Shown here: positions 1 through 5,743 of the stretch, piece by piece | Layout: every line of letters begins with the position of its first letter | Numbering within the stretch: the stretch's first letter is position 1 | Source of the DNA: an uncultured Eubacterium sp. | GTDB lineage: Bacteria; Bacillota_A; Clostridia; Lachnospirales; Lachnospiraceae | Length of the DNA: 9,793 nucleotides | NCBI GenBank assembly: GCA_948468465.1 | Contig: CAOKJJ010000181.1 | Coordinates: 1-9,793, forward strand | Direction of reading: 5' to 3' | Program-made: the position numbers and the translations under genes | Notes under the pieces: generated by a model | Seen by the model: the letters and a program-made list of their open reading frames with translations, nothing else | What the model was told of the DNA's origin: nothing | The model's database searches: none

Positions 1-10
1 GGCTTTAAAT

Positions 11-505
11 TTACCTCATTTTTAAAAAACGGCTGACAGATTTTTCCGAAATCTGTTCAGCGATGCCCTGTTTTTTAATTTCCGCAGTTAAAAGGGTCAG
101 GCTCCAGTGGCTTAACTCATAGCCCAGGTCCGTTGGTTTTTTGCAGGCAAGGTCAAGGATGGCAAGGATCTGTTCCTGTGTAAAAGTTGGTGGCGCGCCG
201 CAGCGTTTCCGGTCGGAAAGAAGCAGACGGATTTCCCCTTCCAGTTTTTCTGGTGCGCCGGATGCAATTTCACGTAAAGAAGGCAGCGCCGTAAGAAAAC
301 GGTTGCGCCAGGTTGCAACATGGTTGTAATGCAGGCCGATACGGGGAGCAATGTCCTTGTTCGTCATGCCCTCAGACGCCAGAAGGATGACTGTGGACCT
401 TTTCACCAGGCTTGCCGGAAGGGAACGGCTTTTGGAAAAAGCAGATAAAACGGTATATATGGCATCAGATAAAACTGGTATTGTATCAATTGTTTTCTTT
501 CGCAT
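11..505 (-). CDS. IS630-family transposase, N-terminal helix-turn-helix ORF (orfA)
   Basis: The 164-residue product is the DNA-binding half of an IS630/Tc1-like transposase. Residues about 33-70 form a helix-turn-helix of the winged type used by these enzymes to bind the element's ends (ILLASEGMTNKDIAPRIG followed by HYNHVATWRNRF). Residues 104-110 (GAPPTFT) and the segment ending SEKSVSRFLK match the second helix-turn-helix that normally precedes the catalytic domain. The frame then stops after KMR. Read in the -1 frame from the T-TTA-AAA heptamer, the sequence continues N-E-V-N-L-K-P, which resembles the junction seen in IS630 transposases before the DDE domain. The full enzyme is therefore probably a frameshift fusion rather than a broken gene. 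The ATG start is preceded by AAGGTGG with 7-nt spacing. The DDE catalytic residues are not in the window. Confidence 0.8.
   Translation of the reverse strand: MRKKTIDTIPVLSDAIYTVLSAFSKSRSLPASLVKRSTVILLASEGMTNKDIAPRIGLHYNHVATWRNRFLTALPSLREIASGAPEKLEGEIRLLLSDRKRCGAPPTFTQEQILAILDLACKKPTDLGYELSHWSLTLLTAEIKKQGIAEQISEKSVSRFLKMR
20..26 (-). other. Programmed -1 frameshift slippery heptamer (T-TTA-AAA)
   Basis: On the minus strand the zero-frame codons are TTT TTA AAA ATG AGG TAA, so the heptamer T TTA AAA is in the exact phase required for simultaneous tRNA slippage. The zero-frame stop follows two codons later. Slipping back one base gives AAT GAG GTA AAT TTA AAG CC, which stays open to the window edge and looks like transposase. 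Any stimulatory structure downstream would be outside the window. Confidence 0.65.
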
Positions 506-538
506 AAGAAGACCACCTTGTTCATTTGTAATGATACT

Positions 539-567
539 ATTATATACCAGAATTTTCCAAATGAAAA
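539..567 (-). promoter_or_regulatory. Predicted promoter of the IS630 transposase
   Basis: Read on the minus strand, TTTTCA and a perfect TATAAT are separated by 17 bases. The -10 box sits 33 bases upstream of the transposase start codon. The -35 match is 4 of 6. Confidence 0.5.
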
Positions 568-778
568 CACCAATTTATTCACCGTTAATTGCACAATGCA
601 GTACTAGGTATTGTTTAGGTTGAGGAGAAACATTGTATTCTCATAAGTTTAAAGTACACCAAAAGCATGTTTAAGATATGTTCTGATGATAGTGAAAATG
701 TGTGATTGGATTAGGCTGGTGTTGAGATAAGCAAAATGAAGAAAGATTAAATTGGAATTAATTTTTGGGGTTCGCATA
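568..778. other. Non-coding stretch between the IS element and the M56 unit
   Basis: AT-rich sequence with no convincing open frame on either strand, no RNA gene and no clear promoter. It probably contains the end of the insertion sequence and its target-site duplication, which could not be placed from one end alone. Confidence 0.4.
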
Positions 779-813
779 AATAGTCGGTCTTAAAAAATTT
801 AAGACCGACTATT
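779..813. terminator. Perfect 16-bp hairpin, probable terminator of the M56 gene
   Basis: Left arm 779-794 and right arm 798-813 are perfect inverted repeats (core TAGTCGGTCTTAAA / TTTAAGACCGACTA) around a 3-base loop. It lies 45 bases after the stop of the M56 gene. The stem is AT-rich at its inner end and no clean T-run follows on the minus strand, so intrinsic termination may be inefficient. A small mobile palindrome is an alternative. Confidence 0.5.
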
Positions 814-858
814 AGGAATAAAGTATCTTACAATCACAATGAGGTTTATGCGTATTAA

Positions 859-2259
859 TTAATGAGGACATTTAACGTATGTTGTTTCTGCAATTTTTTC
901 CATAACTACAATATGTCCACACTTTGCACATTTTTTAGCATTATGATATGTTATAGTACAACTACCGTCAGAATGTTTAGTGTGGTATGAAGCCCGTGCA
1001 GTTAAATAATTATGATTACATGGAATAATTCTTGGCTCAATAGCATCATATGTTATTACACCGTTTTCATCAATACAAATAAAATCGCTCTCTGAAAAAT
1101 CGACATTTTCAATAAAAGAATAAAAATCATCATTTGTTAATGTAACAGATGAAATAGGAGTAATGTCCTCTGGCATTATATCTATATCAATTATATTTAC
1201 AGAATTTACAGTAGAGTCTTCACTTTCTATCGTAGCCGGAAGATTATAAGCCAACGCAGGTATTGAGGAAAGTGTAAACATTACCACAGACATAACAGCT
1301 GTAGCAGCAAGTTTAATAAATTTGTGATTATAAAGCTTTTTGTTATTCATCGTGAATATCCTTTCTTCTGTAAAATTTTTAAATTTACCTCTTCTTTTGT
1401 TGCCAAGACCGATCGCTAACATATCCGGAACATTAGATTCCTCAGCCGATAAATCTACGAGCGCTAATTGAAAAGCGAGGCGATTTTCTCGGGATTCGCC
1501 TTTACAAGCTACGGCATCTGCCGCTAATTCCTGATACTGGTTCATTTTTTTGATCAGTAAGTAAACAGCAGGATTGAACCAATGAATAATACGTACAATC
1601 AACGAAATACGCTGAAACAGCAAATCTTTATTTTTCAGATGTGCCAATTCGTGTTTGATCGCTATGTAATAAACCTGCTCTGGGACATCCCACTGACAAG
1701 GAAGGTGCAGCGTACAACGAAAGATGCCGCCGATATGAGGGCTTTTTACCATTGGTTCCATTTGGAGCCGAGGTTTCTTTTTAAGGCCTAATTCTTTCAT
1801 TGCGGCGTCTACCAGCTTTGAAGCGTTTACAGTAAATGGTTCCATTTGTTTTTTCAAAAACGTACCGTAAAAACTATTAAAATCACGAATTTTACGACTT
1901 TTTGCTGAGTACTTTCTGTATATCCGAATAACGACAATGATCCATGTACAGAAAAGCAGGATCTCATAAAAAGCCGTTTTCGGAAGTGCAAAACTAATAT
2001 ATTGCTGCAAATGGATAATGATATGCGTTCCGGTATAAACGAATGGTTCAATTGGCATTATAGAAACCAAATTGTCGAAATATCTGCGAATATAAAACAG
2101 ACAAATCGGAAAAGGTATGACAAAGAACATCAGGTTTAAGCGACATAGGAAAATACGGTATTTTGGCGGCATATATTTTTGCATAATTAAACATAGAAGC
2201 ATATTTAGCAAAAAGAAAAGGCCTCCTGTAGCGTTCATGAAACATAGTAATTTTAACAT
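859..2259 (-). CDS. M56-family (BlaR1/MecR1-like) membrane zinc metallopeptidase with Cys/His-rich C-terminus
   Basis: A 466-residue integral membrane protein related to the signal-transducing protease part of BlaR1/MecR1. Hydrophobic segments at about residues 3-26, 36-58 and 92-114 precede a cytoplasmic peptidase domain. That domain carries the zinc motif HELAH (203-207) and the downstream ELAAD (244-248), as in M56 enzymes. A fourth membrane segment (about 313-335) exports a tail of about 130 residues. BlaR1 has a penicillin-binding sensor there, but this tail shows no SxxK/SxN/KTG motifs. It is acidic and then ends in a Cys/His cluster (C414, H416, C434, C444, C447, H449, C464, H466, including CAKCGH) that could bind zinc. 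Family members usually cleave a BlaI/MecI repressor encoded just upstream, but none is present here. The start ATG has GGAG 11 bases upstream, a rather long spacing. The inducing signal and the substrate are unknown. Confidence 0.85.
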   Translation of the reverse strand: MLKLLCFMNATGGLFFLLNMLLCLIMQKYMPPKYRIFLCRLNLMFFVIPFPICLFYIRRYFDNLVSIMPIEPFVYTGTHIIIHLQQYISFALPKTAFYEILLFCTWIIVVIRIYRKYSAKSRKIRDFNSFYGTFLKKQMEPFTVNASKLVDAAMKELGLKKKPRLQMEPMVKSPHIGGIFRCTLHLPCQWDVPEQVYYIAIKHELAHLKNKDLLFQRISLIVRIIHWFNPAVYLLIKKMNQYQELAADAVACKGESRENRLAFQLALVDLSAEESNVPDMLAIGLGNKRRGKFKNFTEERIFTMNNKKLYNHKFIKLAATAVMSVVMFTLSSIPALAYNLPATIESEDSTVNSVNIIDIDIMPEDITPISSVTLTNDDFYSFIENVDFSESDFICIDENGVITYDAIEPRIIPCNHNYLTARASYHTKHSDGSCTITYHNAKKCAKCGHIVVMEKIAETTYVKCPH

Positions 2260-2350
2260 AAGCTGATGATCTCCATTTTAATTTTTTTCAATTTTTCGAT
2301 GGTGCGTTAAATAATAATGTACGTATCACCTCTTTTTGAAAAATATCCTT
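2260..2350 (-). other. M56 leader with an orphan Shine-Dalgarno
   Basis: Reading leftward, a good AAAGAGGTG ribosome binding site (2327-2335) is followed by no usable open frame. The stretch just before the M56 gene, in one frame, reads THHRKIEKN then stop, 19 bases before the M56 ATG. This arrangement could be the scar of a deleted upstream gene such as blaI, but the coding remnant is too short to prove it. Confidence 0.3.
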
Positions 2351-2404
2351 GACAGATATATCTGTGATTAGCGGACAGTTAAAATCTAATCATAATATCT
2401 GTCC
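2351..2404 (-). repeat. Nested inverted repeats in the M56 leader
   Basis: GACAGATAT (2351-2359) is the exact inverse of ATATCTGTC (2395-2403), and inside it TGATTAG (2365-2371) is the inverse of CTAATCA (2386-2392). The left outer arm also belongs to a separate perfect palindrome ACAGATATATCTGT (2352-2365), and GGACAG/CTGTCC (2373-2378, 2399-2404) is a third pairing. The elements are mutually exclusive as RNA folds, so the leader could switch between structures. Equally, they could be binding sites for a dimeric repressor. Confidence 0.5.
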
Positions 2405-2409
2405 CTTGT

Positions 2410-2438
2410 AGTGTACTACGTGACATGGCGAAAGTCAA
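2410..2438 (-). promoter_or_regulatory. Predicted promoter of the M56 gene with operator-like palindrome
   Basis: On the minus strand TTGACT (5 of 6) and TACACT (4 of 6) are separated by exactly 17 bases. The -10 box lies inside the inverted repeat GTAGT-GT-ACTAC (2408-2419 on the plus strand), a typical repressor position. The repeat contains TGTA/TACT-type half sites reminiscent of BlaI/MecI boxes, though in the reverse arrangement, so the repressor identity is uncertain. Confidence 0.5.
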
Positions 2439-2593
2439 TATTTTTCGACTAGATTCGACATTCCTTGTGCAGAGTTCGGAAAATCGGAATTGTATAGTGT
2501 CAGTATATGACCCAGAACGATTACGGATATAAGGCAATAATTTGGTATTGTTGCATAATAATAAGAACATTTAAGATATTTTCTAAAACAATC

Positions 2594-2622
2594 TTGACTT
2601 TTCCCGTATCTTTCGTTAGTGT
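2594..2622 (+). promoter_or_regulatory. Weak candidate promoter for luxS-mtnN
   Basis: TTGACT followed after 17 bases by TAGTGT (only 3 of 6 matches to TATAAT). This is the best spaced pair in the 2439-2732 intergenic stretch, which otherwise holds no supported gene. The transcript would carry a leader of about 105 bases. Confidence 0.3.
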
Positions 2623-2655
2623 AAAGAGTAGACGCCATAAATGGAAAGCATGAAC

Positions 2656-2684
2656 AGAGATGCATGGTTACAATAGAGATGCAT
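2656..2684 (+). repeat. Tandem direct repeat AGAGATGCAT upstream of luxS
   Basis: Two exact copies of AGAGATGCAT (2656-2665 and 2675-2684) are spaced 19 bases start to start, about two helical turns, with similarity continuing a few bases (GGTTA versus AGTCA). They lie 48-77 bases before the luxS start, within the predicted leader. They could be a binding site for a regulator, or chance. Confidence 0.35.
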
Positions 2685-2732
2685 AGTCATAATGTAGTTA
2701 TTTTAAATAGTTCAGGAAAGGGGATTAATAAT

Positions 2733-3212
2733 ATGGAAAAAATAACGAGCTTTACAATTGATCATATAAAGCTGCAGCCAGGTATTTACGTATCCAGAAA
2801 GGATCCGGTAGGAGATAGTGTGGTTACGACCTTTGATCTGCGTATGACATCTCCGAATGAGGAGCCGGTTATGAATACGGCAGAGGTGCATACGATTGAG
2901 CATTTGGCAGCTACGTATCTGCGTAATGAACCTCAGTATAAAGATAAGGTTGTGTATTTTGGGCCGATGGGGTGCCGGACAGGCTTTTATCTTTTATTGG
3001 CCGGTGATTATGAATCTAAGGATATTGTCGGTCTGATTACGGCGTTGTTTGAATTTATCCGTGATTTTAAGGATGAGGTTCCTGGTGCAAGTCCGAAAGA
3101 CTGCGGCAATTATTTGGACATGAATCTGGGGATGGCAAATTATCTTGCGAAAAGATATTTAGACCAGGTGTTATACCAGATTGATGAAAGCCGTCTGATA
3201 TATCCGCAATAA
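2733..3212 (+). CDS. luxS: S-ribosylhomocysteine lyase (autoinducer-2 synthase) LuxS
   Basis: A cytoplasmic metalloenzyme that splits S-ribosylhomocysteine into homocysteine and 4,5-dihydroxy-2,3-pentanedione, the precursor of the signal AI-2. The 159-residue product has the usual length. The metal ligands are visible as H53 and H57 in HTIEH and C124 in KDCGNY, and the catalytic cysteine is C81 in GPMGCRTGFY. The chosen ATG gives the normal N-terminus MEKITSFTIDH and has an AGGAAAGGGG ribosome binding site 10 bases upstream. An in-frame ATG at 2664 would add 23 unrelated residues and lacks a good site. mtnN follows after 76 bases on the same strand, supplying the LuxS substrate, so the two form a two-step SAH recycling unit. 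Whether the cell truly signals with AI-2 cannot be told from this. Confidence 0.96.
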   Translation: MEKITSFTIDHIKLQPGIYVSRKDPVGDSVVTTFDLRMTSPNEEPVMNTAEVHTIEHLAATYLRNEPQYKDKVVYFGPMGCRTGFYLLLAGDYESKDIVGLITALFEFIRDFKDEVPGASPKDCGNYLDMNLGMANYLAKRYLDQVLYQIDESRLIYPQ

Positions 3213-3288
3213 TATATTAGGTTTTATATATAGGGTGGAGTGATTGTCAGATTTAGAATTACTTATCAGGCAGAGAGGAGATATTACG

Positions 3289-3987
3289 ATGAAAATAGGT
3301 GTCATTGGCGCTATGGAGATAGAGGTATCTGCATTAAAAGAGGCTATGAAAGTAGACCGTGTGATTACAAAAGCAGGTATGAATTTTTATGAAGGTATGC
3401 TTCAGGAAACATCTGCGGTAGTTGTGCAATGCGGAGTTGGGAAAGTGAACGCTGCAATGTGTGTGCAAATATTGGCTGATTTGTTTCATGTTACGCACGT
3501 ATTGAATACGGGAGTGGCGGGTTCATTAAATGCAGATTTGGATATTGGGGATATCCTTGTATCACAAAAGGCTATTCAGCATGATGTAGATGTCAGTCCG
3601 CTTGGATACCAGTTAGGAAAAATTCCTGGATTTGAAAGCAGGGAATTTGCCGCGGATACAGAGATGTCAGATGCGGTTGCAGATGCATGCAGGCGGGCAA
3701 ATCCGGATGTTCATATTGTGAAAGGCTGTGTTGTAAGCGGAGATCAGTTTATTTCGGACGGGAAAATAAAGGAAAAGTTAATATCAGAGTTCCATGGCGA
3801 CTGTGCTGAGATGGAAGGAGCTGCAATTGCACAGGCAGCGATACTGAACGGGATTCCGTTTGTGGTGGTTCGTGCGATATCGGATAAAGCAGATGGTTCG
3901 GCAGAAATGGATTATCCAACATTTGAGAAACAGGCTGCTGAGCATTGTGCGAGTATGGTAATGGAATTTCTCAAAACTTTTCATTAG
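3289..3987 (+). CDS. mtnN: 5'-methylthioadenosine/S-adenosylhomocysteine nucleosidase
   Basis: This cytoplasmic hydrolase removes adenine from S-adenosylhomocysteine and methylthioadenosine. It relieves product inhibition of methyltransferases and makes S-ribosylhomocysteine for LuxS. The 232-residue product matches the family length. Visible landmarks are MKIGVIGAMEIEV with the catalytic-site glutamate E12, the phosphorylase-fold glycine motif NTGVAGSL (73-80), FISDG (154-158), the substrate-binding MEG (175-177, glutamate E176) and the general acid D199 in AISDKADG. The start was set at the ATG behind GAGAGGAG with 8-base spacing. An upstream TTG at 3244 would add 15 non-family residues. 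It is the second gene of the luxS-mtnN unit and is followed by a strong terminator hairpin. Confidence 0.96.
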   Translation: MKIGVIGAMEIEVSALKEAMKVDRVITKAGMNFYEGMLQETSAVVVQCGVGKVNAAMCVQILADLFHVTHVLNTGVAGSLNADLDIGDILVSQKAIQHDVDVSPLGYQLGKIPGFESREFAADTEMSDAVADACRRANPDVHIVKGCVVSGDQFISDGKIKEKLISEFHGDCAEMEGAAIAQAAILNGIPFVVVRAISDKADGSAEMDYPTFEKQAAEHCASMVMEFLKTFH

Positions 3988-4047
3988 CCGCTGAAAACTG
4001 AAAGGAAAAGAAAAAGGAATTTGTAATGGACTGTTTGAAGGCATAGA

Positions 4048-4100
4048 AGAATCCAGCTTTTGCGGGAAAATATTTCCTGCGGAGCTGGATTCTGTTTTCA
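4048..4100 (+). terminator. Intrinsic terminator after luxS-mtnN
   Basis: AGAATCCAGCT (4048-4058) pairs perfectly with 4083-4093. Inside, GCGGGAAA (4062-4069) pairs with TTTCCTGC (4073-4080, one G-U) around a 3-base loop, and GTTTTC follows. The T-run is short but the stem is very stable. Confidence 0.8.
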
Positions 4101-4131
4101 GGTAAAAACATGAAAGTTAAGTTATGATTAA

Positions 4132-4137
4132 TATAAT
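4132..4137 (+). promoter_or_regulatory. Candidate -10 box for the MATE gene
   Basis: A perfect TATAAT lies 26 bases before the MATE start codon, just after the luxS-mtnN terminator. No good -35 box is found at 16-18 bases, so the promoter may be weak or activator-dependent. Confidence 0.35.
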
Positions 4138-4163
4138 ATGTTAAAGAAAATAGGAGGGATACC

Positions 4164-5534
4164 ATGGCTGGAAATGCAAGTAAAGATATGACGCAGGGAT
4201 CGCCGATGAAGCTGATTGTTGCATTTTTTATACCATTAATGCTGGGAATGTTGTTTCAGCAGTTTTATAGTATGATGGACACTATTATTGTAGGAAAATT
4301 TCTGGGAGTTCAGGCATTAGCAGCGGTTGGTTCTACAGGTTCTATTAATTTTATGGTCATAGGATTTTGTATGGGAGTCTGCAATGGGTTTGCGATTCCG
4401 GTTGCACAGCAGTTTGGCGCGAAGGATGATAAAGCTTTGCGCAGATATGTGGCAAATGGAATTTTTCTGGCGGTGGCCTTTGCATTGCTTATGACAATTG
4501 TGGTATGCGTGCTTTGCAGAAATATATTAATGTGGATGAATACGCCGGGTGATATTATAGATGGGGCGTATAATTATATTTTTGTTATATTTCTTGGCAT
4601 ACCAGTAATATATTTATATAACCTGTTATCCGCATATATACGGTCATTGGGTGACAGCAAAAGCCCACTGATGTTTTTGATTATTTCATCTTTATTAAAT
4701 ATTGTATTGGATCTTGTTTTCATTATAAATGCTGGCATGGGAATTGCTGGTGCGGCATGGGCGACAGTCATATCTCAGGGAATTTCGGGAGTGCTCTGTC
4801 TTTGCTATATTCGAAAGAAATACGAAGTTTTGCAGCTGTCCAGGGATGAGTGGAAATGGAACAAAGATTGTGTCAAGATATTGTGCAATATGGGAATTCC
4901 GATGGGTCTGCAGTACTCTATTACGGCGATCGGAAGTGTTATTTTACAGACCGCTGTCAATACACTTGGTTCTATGGCGGTTGCTTCTGTGACGGCTGCA
5001 AATAAAGTGGGTATGTTTTTTTGCTGTCCTTTTGATGCGATGGGGTCTACGATGTCTACTTATGCAGGACAAAATCTAGGTGCCGGAAAGCTTCAAAGAG
5101 TGACAAAGGGGGTGCTGTCTTGCTGCCTGATTGGATTGATTTATGCGGTGGTCGCATTTATAATTTTGTTTCTGTACAGTTCGAAGATGGCTTTGCTGTT
5201 TTTAGATGCCGGTGAGATTGAGATTTTGGACAATGTACGTTTATATTTGCTTGTTGGCAGCGCGTTTTATTTTCCACTTGCGTTGGTTAATATTATGCGT
5301 TTTACGATTCAGGGGCTTGGATACAGCAAGCTGGCAATTATTGCGGGTGTATGTGAGATGGTTGCCAGAGCGGTTGTCGGAGCGTTTTTAGTACCAGTGG
5401 CAGGTTATATTGGGGCATGTTTTGCAAGTCCTTTGGCGTGGATTTTTGCAGATTTATTTTTGGTTCCGGCATACATGAGCGTTATGAAGGCGCTGCAGAA
5501 AAGCGGTATCGGAAAGGAAGCGGAAAGTGCATAA
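4164..5534 (+). CDS. MATE-family (NorM/DinF-like) efflux transporter
   Basis: A 456-residue polytopic membrane protein with about twelve hydrophobic segments arranged as two six-helix bundles, the expected size for the MOP/MATE superfamily. The N-terminus reads NASKDMTQGSPMKLIVAFFI and continues with MLFQQFYSMMDTIIVGKFLG (about residues 29-48), the pattern typical of clostridial MATE proteins. The second half starts near residue 240 with MGIPMGLQYSITAIGSVILQ. Members export cationic drugs or metabolites using Na+ or H+ gradients; the substrate here cannot be inferred. The ATG is preceded by AGGAGGG with close spacing. The gene is separated from mtnN by a terminator, so it is probably a single-gene unit with occasional read-through. 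No terminator hairpin was recognised directly after its stop. Confidence 0.9.
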   Translation: MAGNASKDMTQGSPMKLIVAFFIPLMLGMLFQQFYSMMDTIIVGKFLGVQALAAVGSTGSINFMVIGFCMGVCNGFAIPVAQQFGAKDDKALRRYVANGIFLAVAFALLMTIVVCVLCRNILMWMNTPGDIIDGAYNYIFVIFLGIPVIYLYNLLSAYIRSLGDSKSPLMFLIISSLLNIVLDLVFIINAGMGIAGAAWATVISQGISGVLCLCYIRKKYEVLQLSRDEWKWNKDCVKILCNMGIPMGLQYSITAIGSVILQTAVNTLGSMAVASVTAANKVGMFFCCPFDAMGSTMSTYAGQNLGAGKLQRVTKGVLSCCLIGLIYAVVAFIILFLYSSKMALLFLDAGEIEILDNVRLYLLVGSAFYFPLALVNIMRFTIQGLGYSKLAIIAGVCEMVARAVVGAFLVPVAGYIGACFASPLAWIFADLFLVPAYMSVMKALQKSGIGKEAESA

Positions 5535-5572
5535 TTGTAATGAATAGCAGATGGATTACATGAAATAGGGAT

Positions 5573-5599
5573 TAAGAAAATATACAGACAGACCGATAT
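5573..5599 (+). promoter_or_regulatory. Candidate SigD (FliA, sigma-28) motility promoter
   Basis: TAAG (5573-5576), a 15-base spacer and ACCGATAT (5592-5599) match the Firmicute motility-sigma consensus TAAA-N15-GCCGATAT with one mismatch in each box and the right spacing. It lies in the gap after the MATE gene and points at the small gene starting at 5744. No competing SigA-type promoter was seen. Confidence 0.6.
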
Positions 5600-5605
5600 A
5601 GATAT

Positions 5606-5743
5606 TAATCAGGAAACTACTGGAAACGGCTTGGAGCCTGACATGCAAATGGAATTGCATAATCGCGGCTAAGATGCGGCGAAAGAACATCAGTAAATGG
5701 AAGCCGACAGGTTTCACATCATACGAACATGGAGGGAATAAAG
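5606..5743 (+). promoter_or_regulatory. GGA-rich structured leader, possible CsrA target
   Basis: About 140 bases of predicted untranslated leader carry GGA at 5612, 5622, 5633, 5651, 5699 and 5731. One lies in the loop of the perfect hairpin ATGCAA-ATGGAA-TTGCAT (5643-5660), which fits the CsrA loop preference ANGGAN. Another sits in the small hairpin GGCT-TGG-AGCC (5628-5638). The last, ATGGAG (5729-5734), overlaps the Shine-Dalgarno GGAGGG. A hairpin-loop site plus a site over the ribosome binding site is the layout by which CsrA represses the flagellin (hag) mRNA of Bacillus subtilis. CGGCTT (5627-5632) can also pair with AAGCCG (5701-5706). No known riboswitch was recognised. Confidence 0.45.

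Larger units (their letters stand above)
1..567 (-). mobile_element. Partial IS630-family insertion sequence (5' part)
   Basis: The left edge of the window cuts an insertion sequence transcribed leftward. What is visible is a promoter, a ribosome binding site, the complete first open frame, the frameshift site and the first few codons of the second frame. The catalytic DDE part lies outside the window. IS630 elements insert at TA dinucleotides and end in short inverted repeats. With only one end present I could not locate the terminal repeat, so the right boundary (set here at the -35 box) is a minimum. The base composition of the coding part is visibly more GC-rich than the neighbouring DNA, consistent with acquisition from elsewhere. 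Confidence 0.65.

Noticed and set aside
2664..2732. Upstream in-frame ATG that would extend LuxS by 23 residues
   Set aside because: The extension does not belong to the LuxS family, and the internal ATG at 2733 has the good ribosome binding site.
3244..3288. Upstream TTG start for mtnN
   Set aside because: The family N-terminus is MKIGVIGAME, and the ATG at 3289 has GAGAGGAG at 8 bases.
5729..5743. ATG at 5729 as start of the 207-residue protein
   Set aside because: It lies inside the Shine-Dalgarno sequence of the ATG at 5744.
5606..5743. Cyclic di-GMP (GEMM) riboswitch in the leader
   Set aside because: The hallmark conserved GEMM core bases around ACGCAAAG are absent.
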